DNA of 64,000 nt, taken from positions 1,116,001 through 1,180,000 of the forward strand of contig NZ_CP014845.1 in the NCBI RefSeq assembly GCF_001598055.1, read 5' to 3'. Positions 45,668-53,705 of this stretch are shown here, in pieces. How positions within the stretch are numbered: the first letter of the stretch is position 1; each line of letters begins with the position of its first letter. The stretch comes from Cupriavidus nantongensis. GTDB taxonomy: Bacteria > Pseudomonadota > Gammaproteobacteria > Burkholderiales > Burkholderiaceae. The translations under genes were made by a program, and so were the position numbers. A model generated the notes under the pieces. It did not search any database. It was not told the origin of the DNA and worked only from the letters and a program-made list of their open reading frames with translations.

Positions 45668-45886
45668 ATGCTTAGTGAAATCGACCTCTACGGCGTGTTC
45701 GTGCCCGGCGTGCTGGTGCTGGCCGTGCTGGCCTTCGCCGCGGCCACGGCAATCCGCATGGTGCTGGCCGCGCTGGGCTGCTACCGGCATATCTGGCACC
45801 GCTCGCTGTTCAATCTTTCTCTCTATGTGATCGTCCTGGGCGCCGTGGCTGCCATATTCGCCGCCGTGCCCGGACTGCCGTCATGA
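45668..45886 (+). CDS. DUF1656 small membrane protein, AaeX-like
   Basis: A 72-residue protein with two membrane helices (about 10-33 and 48-68), the DUF1656 family found between AaeB-type and AaeA-type genes. Its role is unknown. It begins 22 bases after the FUSC gene and overlaps the HlyD gene start by four bases. Confidence 0.85.
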   Translation: MLSEIDLYGVFVPGVLVLAVLAFAAATAIRMVLAALGCYRHIWHRSLFNLSLYVIVLGAVAAIFAAVPGLPS

Positions 45887-46791
45887 CCTTCCGACTCCGC
45901 TCCCTGCTTCCCGTGCTGCCGACGCTGCTGGCCGCCATCGCCGCGCTGCTGGTGCTGCGCCACCTGTGGGACTACTACACCGCCGCGCCCTGGACCCGCG
46001 ACGGCCACGTGCGTGCCGACATCGTCCAGGTGGCGCCCGACGTATCGGGGCTGGTCACGCGCGTGCTGGCGCGCGACAACCAGTACGTGCAGGCCGGCGA
46101 AGTCCTGTTCGAGATCGACCGCGACCGCTACGCGCTCGCCCTGGAACAGGCGCTGGCGACGCTGGCGACCCAGCGTGCCGCGCTGGCGCAGGCACGGCGC
46201 GAAGCCGCGCGCAACCGCGACCTGGACGGCGTGGTTTCCGCCGAAGTCGCCGAGCAGGGGCGTGCGCGCGTCGAGCAAGGCCAGGCCGCGCTGGCGCAGG
46301 CAGAAGCCGCGGTGCGGCTGGCCCGGCTGAACTTGCAACGCACCAGCGTGCGCAGTCCGGTGGCGGGCTATCTCAACGACCGGCTGCCGCGGCTGGGCGA
46401 CTATGTTTCGACCGGGCGACCGGTGCTGTCGATGGTCGATGCCGGCTCCTTCCACGTGGAAGGCTATTTCGAGGAAACCCGGCTGCACCGCATCCACATC
46501 GGCAGCCCGGTCGACGTGCATATCATGGGCGAGCCGCGCCACTTGCGCGGCCACGTGCACAGCATCGCCGCCGGCATCGAGGACCGCGACCGCAGCGCGG
46601 GTTCCAACCTGCTTCCCAACGTCAATCCCACCTTCAACTGGGTGCGGCTGGCGCAGCGCGTGCCGGTGCGCATCGTGCTGGAAGACGTCCCTGCCGACGT
46701 GCGCCTGGTCTCCGGGCGCACCGCCACCGTGGCGGTGCGCGAGCCGGCCCCAGACAACGGCGCCGCGCGCCGCACGGGGCCGCGATCGTGA
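45883..46791 (+). CDS. HlyD-family periplasmic adaptor, AaeA-like
   Basis: A 302-residue membrane-fusion protein. One helix is at about 10-28, then the lipoyl half-motif (APDVSGLVTRVLARDNQYVQAGEVLFEID), a short coiled hairpin (about 85-140), and the beta-barrel (VRSPVAGYLNDRL). It links the inner FUSC pump to the outer-membrane channel. The start overlaps the DUF1656 gene, and the stop overlaps the NodT gene start (GTGA). Confidence 0.9.
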   Translation: MTFRLRSLLPVLPTLLAAIAALLVLRHLWDYYTAAPWTRDGHVRADIVQVAPDVSGLVTRVLARDNQYVQAGEVLFEIDRDRYALALEQALATLATQRAALAQARREAARNRDLDGVVSAEVAEQGRARVEQGQAALAQAEAAVRLARLNLQRTSVRSPVAGYLNDRLPRLGDYVSTGRPVLSMVDAGSFHVEGYFEETRLHRIHIGSPVDVHIMGEPRHLRGHVHSIAAGIEDRDRSAGSNLLPNVNPTFNWVRLAQRVPVRIVLEDVPADVRLVSGRTATVAVREPAPDNGAARRTGPRS

Positions 46792-48275
46792 GGCCGCGTC
46801 GTGCCTGGGTGGCATGCCTGATTGCGTGCCTGATTGCGTGCCTGATTGCGTGCCTGAGTGCCTGCACCACGGTGGGACCGGACTATCGCGTGCCCGATCA
46901 CGCGGCGGTACGCGCGACCGCGGCCAATGGCCCGTTGCAGTCTGCACAGGGACCGGACGTGGCGATCGCCCCCGTGCCTGACGACTGGTGGCGCCTCTAT
47001 GACGACGAACGGCTCGACCGGCTGGTCATGAAGGCGCTGGCGGCAAATACCGATATCCGCGCCGCCAACGCCAACCTGCGCCGCGCGCTTGCGCTGCTGC
47101 ACGAAGTCGAAGCCGAAAACCTGCCACAGGGCAACGCCGGCGCCGGCGTGTCGCGTGCGCAGCTGTCGGGGGAGAGCTATTTGCAGCAGGCGCAGCCACC
47201 AGTATTCAACCTGGGCGACCTGGGGCTGGGCGCGTCCTACCTGATCGACTTCTTCGGCAAGCTGGCGCGCGCCGACGAGGCCGCGCTGGCCGGCGCGCAG
47301 GCCAGCGAGGCGACACTGGACATGGTGCGCGTCACCGTCGCCGCGCAGACCGTGCGCGCCTACGTGCAAGGTTGCGCCGCCACGCATGACCTGCATGCCG
47401 CCACGGAGCAGCTGGCGGTGCAGCAGCGCACGCTGGACGCCACCCGCCGCCTGCTCGCTGCGGGCCGCGCCGGGCCCGCCGAGGTCGCGCGCGAGCTTGC
47501 CCGCGGCGAAGCGCTGCGCGCGGTGCTGCCGCCGCTGCAAGCGGCACGCAGCGCCGCGCGCTATCGGCTGGCGCTGTTGCTGGGCCTGGCGCCGGCGGCG
47601 CTGGCTGAGGCCGAGGTGGCGTGCGACGCCGAGCCCGTGCTGCGCGCGCCGCTGCCGGTCGGCGACGGCGCCGCGCTGCTGCGACGGCGCCCCGACGTGC
47701 GCCAGGCCGAACGCGAGCTCGCTGCCGCCACCGCGCGCATCGGCGTGGCTACGGCCGACCTGTATCCGTCGATCCGCATCGGCGCCAGCGCCGGACTGAC
47801 CGGCGTGCTGAGCCATCTTGGCAGCGGACCCACGGCGCGCTGGAGCGTGGGGCCGCTGCTGAGCTGGACCTGGCCCACCAATGGCGTGCGGCACCGCATC
47901 CGCGGCCTGGAAGCCGCCGCGGATGCCGCGCTGGCGCGCTTCGACGGCGTGGTGCTGCGCGCGCTGCAGGAAACCGAGACCGCGCTGGCCGGCTACACGC
48001 GCGAACTGGAACGTCACACGGCCCTGCATGCCGCCAGCGAGCACGCCGCACAAGCCGCGCGGCAGCAGCGCCGGCTATGGCAGGCCGGGCGCCTGCCCTA
48101 CCTGGCGCATCTTGACGCCGAGCGCGACCTCGCTGCCGCGCAGGCCGCGCTGGCGGCGTCCGCGGGCCAGGTTGCCGCGCGGCAGGTCGACCTGTTCCTG
48201 GCCCTCGGCGGCGGCTGGCAGACCGCGCGCAAGCTGGCTGCCGTGCCAGGATCGACGGATGAAAAAAACGACTGA
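46788..48275 (+). CDS. NodT-family outer-membrane efflux lipoprotein
   Basis: A 495-residue TolC-like channel lipoprotein with a GTG start at 46788 overlapping the HlyD stop. The signal peptide contains three perfect LIAC units then LSAC before CTTVGPDYRVP, so the modified cysteine is probably the LSAC one (about residue 25). Two paired coiled-coil repeats (about 65-280 and 285-480) match the family. Co-transcription with FUSC, DUF1656 and HlyD makes a complete envelope-spanning pump. Confidence 0.9.
   Translation: MRPRRAWVACLIACLIACLIACLSACTTVGPDYRVPDHAAVRATAANGPLQSAQGPDVAIAPVPDDWWRLYDDERLDRLVMKALAANTDIRAANANLRRALALLHEVEAENLPQGNAGAGVSRAQLSGESYLQQAQPPVFNLGDLGLGASYLIDFFGKLARADEAALAGAQASEATLDMVRVTVAAQTVRAYVQGCAATHDLHAATEQLAVQQRTLDATRRLLAAGRAGPAEVARELARGEALRAVLPPLQAARSAARYRLALLLGLAPAALAEAEVACDAEPVLRAPLPVGDGAALLRRRPDVRQAERELAAATARIGVATADLYPSIRIGASAGLTGVLSHLGSGPTARWSVGPLLSWTWPTNGVRHRIRGLEAAADAALARFDGVVLRALQETETALAGYTRELERHTALHAASEHAAQAARQQRRLWQAGRLPYLAHLDAERDLAAAQAALAASAGQVAARQVDLFLALGGGWQTARKLAAVPGSTDEKND
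46815..46862 (+). repeat. 12-bp tandem repeat in a signal peptide
   Basis: TGCCTGATTGCG is repeated exactly three times (46815-46850), then a diverged fourth copy TGCCTGAGTGCC (46851-46862). Each copy adds the four residues LIAC to the signal peptide of the NodT lipoprotein, so copy-number change keeps the frame and alters signal length and the number of cysteines. Confidence 0.85.
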
Positions 48276-48456
48276 ACGATGACCAGTTAAATCATCACAG
48301 GAATAGACAGGGGTGACTACACTTCGTCCCGTGCCGGGCAAACAACCAGGCGCGGCACCGCCCACAAGGCGAATCCGGACGGTGCAGGCAGCAAACCCGC
48401 CAGCCTGCGCGGCCCATTGCGGGCTGGCCGTCCCCTTACCCCAAAAAACAGCAGAC

Positions 48457-48798
48457 ATGCATAAAAACGCTCTCAAAGCCCTTCTTGCCACGACCCTCTC
48501 CCTCGCAGCCATCAGCGCCGCCACCCCCGCCCTGGCGCAAGGCCTGAACGATCGCGGCGTTGCCGGCGACCGCTACGGCTACGCCCTGCACAATGGCAAG
48601 CGCGATCCGTTCACCGACGGCGCGCGCGTCAACGACCGGCGCGACCCCTTCACCGATGGCGCGCGCGTCAATGACCGGCGTGACCCGTTCACCGACGGCG
48701 CCCACCGCGCCACCAGCCTGGAAGTTGCAGGCCTGGACCGCAGCGGTGTGTCGGAGGCGCCGGCCCATCGCAGCGCACCCGCTGCCGCCACGGCCTGA
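48457..48798 (+). CDS. Small exported protein with 13-residue repeats
   Basis: A 113-residue protein with a signal peptide (about 1-27, cut after ALAQ) and an otherwise hydrophilic body. Three tandem copies of RDPFTDGARVNDR occupy about residues 49-85, the last truncated to RDPFTDGAHRA. I do not recognise the family. The ribosome site is weak and the gene stands alone in the plus-strand gap between the efflux operon and the cupin gene. Confidence 0.6.
   Translation: MHKNALKALLATTLSLAAISAATPALAQGLNDRGVAGDRYGYALHNGKRDPFTDGARVNDRRDPFTDGARVNDRRDPFTDGAHRATSLEVAGLDRSGVSEAPAHRSAPAAATA
48601..48711 (+). repeat. 39-bp tandem coding repeats
   Basis: Units at 48601-48639 and 48640-48678, then a shortened copy at 48679-48711. 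They differ mostly at third codon positions, so the peptide is conserved more strongly than the DNA. Confidence 0.85.
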
Positions 48799-48922
48799 TC
48801 TGGCGGCGACACCACGCTGCGTGCTAGGGATGCGCGCGCTCCGGTGCTAGATTGAGAAGGCGTGCCGCCGCCCCGCGACGGCGCGCCTGACAAGCCACCC
48901 CACCAGACGCGAGGAGCCGCGC

Positions 48923-49258
48923 ATGTCCCTTCCCCACCTAGCTTCCGGACAGATCGCCAGCGTGCTGCCCCTGGGCGTGCGGCTGGACCAGACCGCCACC
49001 CAGGCCCTGTTCAAGGAAGGTCCCCTCGAAGTGATGCGGCTGGTGCTGAAGGCCGGCAAGCATGTGCCCCCGCACGCGGTCGACGGACCCATGACCGTGC
49101 AATGCCTCGAAGGCGAGGTCCGCGTGCGCGTGGACGGCTCCGAACGCCAGCTGCACCAGGGCGACCTGCTGTACCTGGGGCCTTGCGTGCGCTACGACGT
49201 GACGGCGGTGTCGGATGCCTCGGTGCTGGTGACGATGGTGTTGCCCGGCAGCCTCTGA
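48923..49258 (+). CDS. Small cupin-domain protein
   Basis: A 111-residue single cupin. The first motif is H-x-P-P-H-like (GKHVPPHAVDG, about 44-55), and the second is poor (GDLLYLGPCVRYDV), so metal ligands may be incomplete. Cupins of this size often bind small molecules or act as sensors. Function unknown. It converges with the LysR gene that follows. Confidence 0.75.
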   Translation: MSLPHLASGQIASVLPLGVRLDQTATQALFKEGPLEVMRLVLKAGKHVPPHAVDGPMTVQCLEGEVRVRVDGSERQLHQGDLLYLGPCVRYDVTAVSDASVLVTMVLPGSL

Positions 49259-49265
49259 GCTTTAC

Positions 49266-50150
49266 CTAAGCCTCGACCGGCTGCCGGCGCGCGCTCGCCG
49301 CCACGAAGGCGTCGATCAGCGCCGCGACCGGCGCGCGGCGCAGCGCCGCTTCACGCACCAGCACGCCTACCTCGCGATAGAGCGGCCCGCCCGGCAGCGG
49401 CACCTGCACCACCCCGGCGGTCTCGCGCAGCGGCACCAGTTCGGCCGGGATGATGGCGCAGCCCAGGCCCGCCGCCACCATCTGCAGGATCACCGCCGGC
49501 TCGTCCAGCTCCATCCCTTCCCTGACCCAGAGCCGCTGCCGCTTCAGGTAGCGGTCCACCAGCTGGCCGCCGGTGCTGTGGCGGTTGTAGCGGATAAACG
49601 GCAGCGCCTCCAGCAGCGCGCGCAGTTCCTGCGGCGAGCCGGCCGGGCCGATGCCGACGAAGCGCTCGCGCACCAGCGGCACCCACTTCAGGTCCGGCGG
49701 CAAACCCAGGCGCGGCCGGATCAGCACCGCCACGTCGAGCTCGCGCGCATCGACCTGCGTCAGCAGCTGGGTCGACATGCCGGGCACCACGTTGACGTGC
49801 GAGTCCGGGAAGCGCTGGCGGAAGTGCCGCATCGCCTCGGCCAGCAAGGTGGCCTGCACCGTCGACACCGCGCCAAGCTCGACCGGCGCGGCATCGGCGT
49901 GCGGGCCGGCGCGGTCTTTCATCGCGGCATAGAGCTCGACAAAGCGGCGCGCCTCCGGCAGCAGCTTGCGCCCCGCTTCGCTGAGCACGACCGACTTGCC
50001 GGTGCGCTCGAACAGGCGGCAGTCCAGGTCTTCCTCGAGGCGCCGGATCTGCGTGCTGACGGCCGACTGGGTCAGCGCCAGCCGTGCCGCCGCGGCGGAA
50101 AACGACCCGCTTTCGGCAGCCGTCAGGAAGGTCTGGAAGTAGCGGATCAT
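49266..50150 (-). CDS. LysR-family transcriptional regulator
   Basis: A 294-residue LysR regulator (MIRYFQTFLTAAESGSFSAAAARLALTQSAVSTQIRRLE). The effector domain is normal in length. It diverges from the VOC protein at 50273 across 122 bases, so that gene is its likely target. It converges with the cupin gene. Confidence 0.85.
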   Translation of the reverse strand: MIRYFQTFLTAAESGSFSAAAARLALTQSAVSTQIRRLEEDLDCRLFERTGKSVVLSEAGRKLLPEARRFVELYAAMKDRAGPHADAAPVELGAVSTVQATLLAEAMRHFRQRFPDSHVNVVPGMSTQLLTQVDARELDVAVLIRPRLGLPPDLKWVPLVRERFVGIGPAGSPQELRALLEALPFIRYNRHSTGGQLVDRYLKRQRLWVREGMELDEPAVILQMVAAGLGCAIIPAELVPLRETAGVVQVPLPGGPLYREVGVLVREAALRRAPVAALIDAFVAASARRQPVEA

Positions 50151-50272
50151 CTATCGAAATCTTTGATGCTCAGGGCAAAAATGATTCGCTTCATATTACG
50201 GGTTGTGCTGACTACAATCAACGCGCAGGCCGATTCGCAGCCCGTTCAGAACCATTCCCTCCATAAAGCCCC

Positions 50273-50704
50273 ATGAGCACGACTTCCACGATCCCCCTGT
50301 TCCACCTGGCGTTTCCCGTGCGCGACCTGGCCGAGGCGCGCAGTTTCTATGGCGGATTGCTGGGCTGCCCGGAAGGCCGCAGTTCCGAGGCGTGGGTGGA
50401 TTTCAACTTCTATGGCCACCAGGTGGTGGCGCACCTGTCGCCCGAGGAATGCGGCCACCGTGCCACCAGCGCCGTCGATGGCGACGACGTCCCGGTGCGC
50501 CATTTCGGCGCGATCCTGCCGATGGACCAGTGGGAGGCGCTGGCCGAACGCCTGCGCGCGGCCGGCACCCGGTTCGTGATCGAGCCGCACATGCGCTTCA
50601 AGGGCCAGGTCGGCGAACAGGCCACCATGTTCTTCCTCGACCCGTCGGGCAACGCCCTCGAGTTCAAGGCCTTTGGCGACCTGAGCCAGGTGTTCGCCAA
50701 GTAA
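50273..50704 (+). CDS. VOC/glyoxalase-family protein
   Basis: A 143-residue vicinal-oxygen-chelate protein with two beta-alpha-beta-beta-beta units. Candidate metal ligands are H12 ([22 protein letters not shown]), H80 (RHFGAIL) and E130 (GNALEFKAF). The family includes glyoxalases, dioxygenases and resistance proteins, so the reaction cannot be fixed. Divergent from a LysR gene. Confidence 0.8.
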   Translation: MSTTSTIPLFHLAFPVRDLAEARSFYGGLLGCPEGRSSEAWVDFNFYGHQVVAHLSPEECGHRATSAVDGDDVPVRHFGAILPMDQWEALAERLRAAGTRFVIEPHMRFKGQVGEQATMFFLDPSGNALEFKAFGDLSQVFAK

Positions 50705-50725
50705 GCCGGCGCCAGCGCGCGGCGG

Positions 50726-51049
50726 TCAGGCGATGCGGCGCATCGCCTCGCGGATCGGTTCGGCCTCGGTCGGGCGCACCAGCCTGGCGACTTCCTGGCC
50801 GTCGCGCAGGAACACCAGCGTCGGCCACAGCTTGATGCGGAACGACCGGCCCAGCGGGCGTCCGCTGCCGTCTTCGATCTTCAGGTGGCGCAGGTCCGGA
50901 TGCACCGCGAAGGCTTCGGCCAGCGCCGGCTGGGCCCGCTGGCAATAGCCGCACCACGGCGCGCCAAACTCCAGCACGGTGGCGCCGGACAGCGTGTCCA
51001 CTTCGGTGCGGGTCGGCTCGGTGGCGGCATAGTGTTGGGTCATCGGCAT
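50726..51049 (-). CDS. Thioredoxin-family protein
   Basis: A 107-residue thioredoxin-like protein with WCGYC (about 31-35) and the cis-proline motif LWPTLVFL. It should reduce or exchange disulfides in the cytoplasm. The ATG at 51047-51049 follows AAGGAA; another ATG is two codons later. The 21 extra upstream codons have no ribosome site. It is downstream of the helicase on the same strand, 149 bases away, but not obviously linked to it. Confidence 0.85.
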   Translation of the reverse strand: MPMTQHYAATEPTRTEVDTLSGATVLEFGAPWCGYCQRAQPALAEAFAVHPDLRHLKIEDGSGRPLGRSFRIKLWPTLVFLRDGQEVARLVRPTEAEPIREAMRRIA

Positions 51050-51198
51050 GGTGATTCCTTTCTTCGGTTGGCGCGTGACGGTGTGCCTGCCAGATTCGTT
51101 CCAGGCCAGCACGAGGCCGGCCTGAAGCTGAACTGAGGCCGACCTGAGGCGGAGCTACGGCGCCAGCATGCCGCATCCGCGGCGCCAGCGTGTAATTT

Positions 51199-53520
51199 CT
51201 ACGCCGCCGACACGATTTCCCACCATGACGGCAGCAGGTCCCGCACCTCCGCCGCGGCAAAGCGGTCATCGATCAGATACAGCACGCCCTGGTCCTGCTG
51301 CGTGCGAATCACCCGGCCGGCCGCCTGCACCACCTTGCGCAATCCCGGATACAGGTAGGCATAGGCGTAGCCCTGCCCGAACACCTGCTCCATGCGCGCG
51401 CGGAACTGCTCGTTGACGGCGTTGAACTGCGGCAGCCCCAGCGTGGCGACGAAGGCGCCGATCAGGCGCGCGCCCGGCAGGTCGACACCCTCGGCAAAGG
51501 CGCCGCCGAGCACCGCAAAACCGATGCCCTCGCCGCCTTCCGCAAAGGCCTCCAGGAACGCCGCCTGCGCGGCTTCGTCCATGCCGCGCGCCTGGACCCA
51601 ATGCGGGATGTCCGGGTGCGACCCGGCGAAGCGGGCGACGGCCTGCTGCAGGTATTCGTGGCTGCTGAAGAAGGCCAGGTAGTTGCCGCGGCGCGCGCGG
51701 AACTGGTCGGCAATCAGCGCGACGATGTCCGGCAGCGACTGCTCGCGCCGCGCATAGCGCGTGGAGATGCGCGCGGCAATCCGCACCGACAGCTGCTCGG
51801 CACGGAACGGCGATGGCACTTGCACGCGCGCGCAATCGGACGGCAGGCCCAGCGTGTCGAAGTAATAGTCCGCCGGATCGAGGGTCGCGGAAAACAGCGT
51901 GACCGAATGCGCGGCGGCAAGGCGCGGGCGCAGGAACGGGGCCGGGATCACGTTGCGCAGGCAAAGCCGCGCATGATGGCCGCGGCGCCGCGGCGTGCGC
52001 TGGATATCGAACAGCGAATGCGCATCGAGCTGTTCGGCCAGGCGGGCGAAATGCAGTGCGTCAAAGTAGAAGCGCTGCAGCGCCGGATCGTGCGCGCCCG
52101 GATGCTCGGTCATGTAGGCCAGCGCCGCCGCACAACATTCGTCCAGCGCGCGGCGAAACGCCGCGGGCACTTCCGGCAGGACCTCGTAGGCATCGTCACC
52201 TTGGCGCGCGAGGGTGCTCCACTGCCGCGCCAACCTTGCCAGCGGCCGGGACAGCGGCGCCGGCGCGCCGCGGCGCAGTTCGCGCAGCGCTTGCGGATCG
52301 AGTTCCGCGGTGTACATCGCGCGGCCGCGCTCGACCAGGTTATGGGCTTCGTCCACCAGCACGCTGGCGCGCCAGCCATTGGCCACGGTCAGCGCATACA
52401 ACATCGCGCTGCGGTCGAAGTAGTAGTTGTAGTCGGCCACCACCACGTCGCTCCAGCGCACCAGCTCCTGAGCCAGGTAGTAAGGGCAGATGGCATGTTG
52501 CCGCGCCAGTTCGCGCACCGCGGCGCGGTCGCGCACCGGCACGGCGCGGGCCGCTTCGCGCGCGGCCGGCAGGCGGTCATAGAAGCCGCGCGCCAGCGGA
52601 CACGATTCGCCATGGCAGGCCAGCTCCGGATGTTCACAGGCCTTGTCGCGCGCAGCCAGTTCGAGCACGCGCAGCGGCTGCGCGCCGTGGCCGCGCAGGG
52701 CCGCGGCAGCGTGCAGCGCCACCGCGCGCCCGGTCGAACGCGCCGACAGGAAAAACACCTTGTCGAGCCGCTGGCCCGGCATGGCCTTGAGCACCGGGAA
52801 CAGCGTCCCGACCGACTTGCCGATGCCGGTGGGCGCCTGCGCCAGCAGGTGGCGCCCGGCGCGGTTGGCGTTGTAGACCGCCTGCGCCAGTTCGCGCTGG
52901 CCCGGGCGGAAGCCCTGGTGCGGAAACGCCAGCTGCGCCAGCGCGGCGTCGCGCGCCTGCCGGTGCGCCAGCTCGGCCCGGGCCCAGTGCAGGAAGCGCT
53001 CGCAGGACTGGACAAAAAATGCCTCGAGCGCCGGCGCGTCGAAATGCGCCACCACCGGGTGCTCGCGCTGGCTGACGATATCGAAATAGACCACCGCGAT
53101 CTCCAGCCCGGGCAGCCCCAGCTTGCGGCACAGCAGGCAGCCATAGATCCTGGCCTGGGCCCAATGCAGATGGCGGTGGTTGTCCGGCACGGCGGCGTCG
53201 CCGCGGACCGTCTTGATTTCCTCGAGCCGGTTGGCAGCCGGATCATAGCCATCGACACGGCCGCGGACGTGGAGCGGACCGAAATCCGCGGACAGCGCCA
53301 CTTCCGCCTGATAGCCCGCGCCGCGACGGCTGGTCACCACGCCATGCCCCGCCACCCCTTCCTGCGCCGACGGCGTCGGCACGAAACGCAGGTCCAGGTC
53401 GCCCGCTTTGGCGGTGAACTCGCACAGCGCACGCACGGCGACGACGTACGCGGGCTGCGCTGGCGCAGCGGGCGGTGCGGGTGTGACGGGAGGGGGCGCG
53501 GTGGCGGCAGACACAGGCAA
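51199..53520 (-). CDS. Nuclease-domain/DinG-type Fe-S helicase fusion
   Basis: A 773-residue DNA helicase of the XPD/DinG superfamily 2 class. The N-terminal 200 residues resemble a PD-(D/E)XK nuclease of the Cas4/RecB type (D90 in GRVDGY and E101-x-K103 in EEIKTVRG). Walker A is APTGIGKS (about 229-236). Fe-S cluster cysteines are C295, C302, C307 and C345, and the DEAH box is at 390-393. It probably processes damaged DNA or structured forks. An SOS box lies 15 bases upstream. The start is uncertain: TTG at 53520, GTG at 53514 or GTG at 53436. Confidence 0.85.
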   Translation of the reverse strand: MPVSAATAPPPVTPAPPAAPAQPAYVVAVRALCEFTAKAGDLDLRFVPTPSAQEGVAGHGVVTSRRGAGYQAEVALSADFGPLHVRGRVDGYDPAANRLEEIKTVRGDAAVPDNHRHLHWAQARIYGCLLCRKLGLPGLEIAVVYFDIVSQREHPVVAHFDAPALEAFFVQSCERFLHWARAELAHRQARDAALAQLAFPHQGFRPGQRELAQAVYNANRAGRHLLAQAPTGIGKSVGTLFPVLKAMPGQRLDKVFFLSARSTGRAVALHAAAALRGHGAQPLRVLELAARDKACEHPELACHGESCPLARGFYDRLPAAREAARAVPVRDRAAVRELARQHAICPYYLAQELVRWSDVVVADYNYYFDRSAMLYALTVANGWRASVLVDEAHNLVERGRAMYTAELDPQALRELRRGAPAPLSRPLARLARQWSTLARQGDDAYEVLPEVPAAFRRALDECCAAALAYMTEHPGAHDPALQRFYFDALHFARLAEQLDAHSLFDIQRTPRRRGHHARLCLRNVIPAPFLRPRLAAAHSVTLFSATLDPADYYFDTLGLPSDCARVQVPSPFRAEQLSVRIAARISTRYARREQSLPDIVALIADQFRARRGNYLAFFSSHEYLQQAVARFAGSHPDIPHWVQARGMDEAAQAAFLEAFAEGGEGIGFAVLGGAFAEGVDLPGARLIGAFVATLGLPQFNAVNEQFRARMEQVFGQGYAYAYLYPGLRKVVQAAGRVIRTQQDQGVLYLIDDRFAAAEVRDLLPSWWEIVSAA

Positions 53521-53534
53521 TGGGTACAGCGGAA

Positions 53535-53553
53535 ACTGTATAAATATACAGTA
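53535..53553. promoter_or_regulatory. LexA (SOS) box
   Basis: ACTGTATAAATATACAGTA contains CTGT-N8-ACAG (53536-53551) with an AT-only spacer, almost identical to the E. coli consensus. It overlaps a TATATT on the minus strand that could be the -10 of the helicase gene, so LexA would block that promoter. Confidence 0.85.
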
Positions 53554-53705
53554 GCAGCCTGGCCGAGGAACGCCCTTACCGCCCGACAGGCATAAAGAAA
53601 GAGCAAATCGTTATTTCCATGTGCCCCACGCGCCGCTCTATATTGTCCGGCTGACAAGATAACAAGCACCTGCCAGCCCGGCAGCGGACACGACGGAGCC
53701 CGACC

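Noticed and set aside
46815..46862. The repeat in the NodT gene as a CRISPR-like array
   Set aside because: Units are 12 bases with no spacers and lie inside a signal peptide.
48436..48768. A minus-strand frame opposite the 13-residue-repeat gene
   Set aside because: The plus strand has a signal peptide and third-position-biased repeat differences; the minus frame has neither.
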